Shown here: piece by piece, positions 62,993-64,000 of the stretch
How positions within the stretch are numbered: position 1 is the first letter of the stretch
Layout of the letters: each line of letters begins with the position of its first letter
NCBI GenBank assembly: GCA_963781675.1
Contig: CAWAGF010000005.1
Coordinates: forward strand, 372,001 to 436,000
Direction of reading: 5' to 3'
Length of the DNA stretch: 64,000 bases
DNA from: SCTD01 sp963781675
Lineage (GTDB): Bacteria > Actinomycetota > Actinomycetes > Mycobacteriales > SCTD01
The notes under the pieces: generated by a model
Seen by the model: only the letters and a program-made list of their open reading frames with translations
Databases searched by the model: none
What the model was told of the DNA's origin: nothing
Made by a program: the position numbers and the translations under genes

Positions 62993-63808
62993 ATGACCAC
63001 CGACACGACGGCCCCCACCGACCGGGCCCGGCGGATGCTGAACAAGGTCCCCGCCGTGACCGTCTACTTCTGGATCATCAAGGTCCTGTGCACGACGGTC
63101 GGGGAGAGCCTGGCCGACTACGTCAACGACACGATCGGCCTCGGCCTCACCGGCACCACCGTGCTGTTCGGCGCCGCGACGGTCGTCGCGCTGGTCGTGC
63201 AGCTACGGCGGGACCGGTACGTCCCGGCCGTCTACTGGCTCGTCGTCGTGCTCATCAGCACGACCGGGACCCTGCTGACCGACATCCTCACCGACTCCGT
63301 CGGCGTGCCGCTCGCTGTGAGCACGGCGGTCTTCGCCGTGCTGCTGGCCGGCGTCTTCGCGGTCTGGTACTCCCGCGAGCACACGCTGTCGATCCACTCC
63401 ATCAACACCTCGTCCCGCGAGGCCTTCTACTGGCTCGCCGTCCTCGTGACCTTCGCGCTCGGCACGGCTGCCGGCGACTGGACGCTCGAGCTCACCGGGT
63501 TCCCGGCCGTGCAGGCGGTGCTGGTCCCGGCCGGCCTGCTGCTGCTGGTCCTGGTGGCCTGGCGGCTCGGGGCCGGACCGGTGCTGAGCTTCTGGCTCGC
63601 CTACGTCCTGACCCGGCCGCTCGGCGCGAACATCGGCGACGCCCTCAGCCTGCCGCGCGACGAGAGCGGTCTCGGCCTCGGCACGTTCGGGACCAGCCTG
63701 CTGTTCCTGGCCTGCATCCTGCTCTGCGTCGGCTACCTGACGCGCAGCCGCGCCGACCAGGAGGACGCGACGCCCGAGCACGACGACGCGCCCCCGCGCC
63801 GCACCTGA
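62993..63808 (+). CDS. COG4705-type multi-pass membrane protein
   Basis: The 271-residue protein begins MTTDTTAPTDRARRMLNKVPAVTVYFWIIKVLCTTVGESLADYV (in parts); the VLCTTVGESLADYVN motif recurs in this uncharacterised family. About eight membrane helices follow. It starts 45 bp after the kinase and may share its transcript; a role in signal output or transport is unknown. Confidence 0.78.
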   Translation: MTTDTTAPTDRARRMLNKVPAVTVYFWIIKVLCTTVGESLADYVNDTIGLGLTGTTVLFGAATVVALVVQLRRDRYVPAVYWLVVVLISTTGTLLTDILTDSVGVPLAVSTAVFAVLLAGVFAVWYSREHTLSIHSINTSSREAFYWLAVLVTFALGTAAGDWTLELTGFPAVQAVLVPAGLLLLVLVAWRLGAGPVLSFWLAYVLTRPLGANIGDALSLPRDESGLGLGTFGTSLLFLACILLCVGYLTRSRADQEDATPEHDDAPPRRT

Positions 63809-63841
63809 GTTTCCCAGCACGCACCTGATCCGAGGAGCCCC

Positions 63842-64000
63842 ATGACCGCGACCGCCCCATCCCTGACCCGCCGGGGCAGGACCGACGACGGGACCGTGCT
63901 CGCGGCCCTGACCGGCCTGCTGATGACCGTCGTGCTGTTCCAGGGCGCGATGGCCGGCGTGTTCGTCCGCGACGACCGCGAGCGGGACGCCCGGTCGTCC
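63842..64000 (+). CDS. membrane protein, N-terminal part only
   Basis: ATG 63842 follows a good GAGGAG site and reads MTATAPSLTRRGRTDDGTVL, then a hydrophobic helix (AALTGLLMTVVLFQGAMAGVF) and a charged stretch (VRDDRERDARSS) to the window edge. Family not recognised from 53 residues. Confidence 0.6.
   Translation, partial: MTATAPSLTRRGRTDDGTVLAALTGLLMTVVLFQGAMAGVFVRDDRERDARSS

Overview
The window is very GC-rich (well over 70 % by eye, strong G/C at third codon positions) and densely coding. It carries actinobacterial hallmarks: a homodimeric AceE, DUF3052, DUF3145 and DUF2795 proteins, a mycothiol-dependent-isomerase-like protein, an AhpE-like peroxiredoxin, ANTAR and SpoIIE-type PP2C regulators, and a second type IIA topoisomerase like the Streptomyces ParE/ParC pair. 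This is actinobacterial chromosome, probably from a Geodermatophilus/Frankia/Kineosporia/Motilibacter-like lineage; the genus is a guess.

Layout. 0-7.5 kb: housekeeping genes (zinc-ribbon protein, Nif3, SGNH hydrolase, lipoprotein, ZIP-like transporter, tRNA-Val, AhpE-like peroxiredoxin, methyltransferase, DUF3052). 7.7-11.3 kb: a FIST sensor gene overlapping a GAF-GAF-GGDEF-EAL enzyme, ended by a perfect 44-bp palindrome. 11.3-20.7 kb: YjbQ, aceE, a DUF2795 protein, PHP phosphoesterase, PAP2 phosphatase, a CmpX-like membrane protein, DUF3145 and adenosine deaminase. 20.8-26.6 kb: topoisomerase IV-like parE-parC; ParC carries a 425-residue homing-endonuclease intein directly after its catalytic tyrosine. 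26.7-35.4 kb: flavodoxin-like reductase, SbcCD, a VWA protein and a set of sensor proteins (GAF-ANTAR, MEDS, DICT). 35-40 kb: small membrane proteins, PAP2, VOC, GNAT and epimerase genes with remnants of a DinB gene and a VOC gene, then tRNA-Met. 39.5-45 kb: a GGDEF protein, a PP2C phosphatase with a serine-kinase-type ATPase, and a reductase-desaturase operon resembling Rv3230c-DesA3. 45-49.7 kb: an LPATG-anchored DUF6351 protein, a patatin and an ArsR-SRPBCC pair. 49.7-57.3 kb: mostly ion-handling and membrane proteins (two CPA1 antiporters, GlsB, PP2C, MscS, YetF, DUF2254). 57.3-64 kb: an ABC exporter operon divergent from an overlapping BlaI-M56-response regulator-histidine kinase operon, with TACTAC repeats between them.

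The strongest unusual signal is the ParC intein. The window also has over 20 apparent single-base frameshifts in otherwise normal conserved genes. Most are cured by deleting one C lying between two Gs, which points to a systematic assembly or base-calling error. I therefore annotate those genes as intact but frame-broken. I saw no CRISPR array, prophage or insertion sequence.
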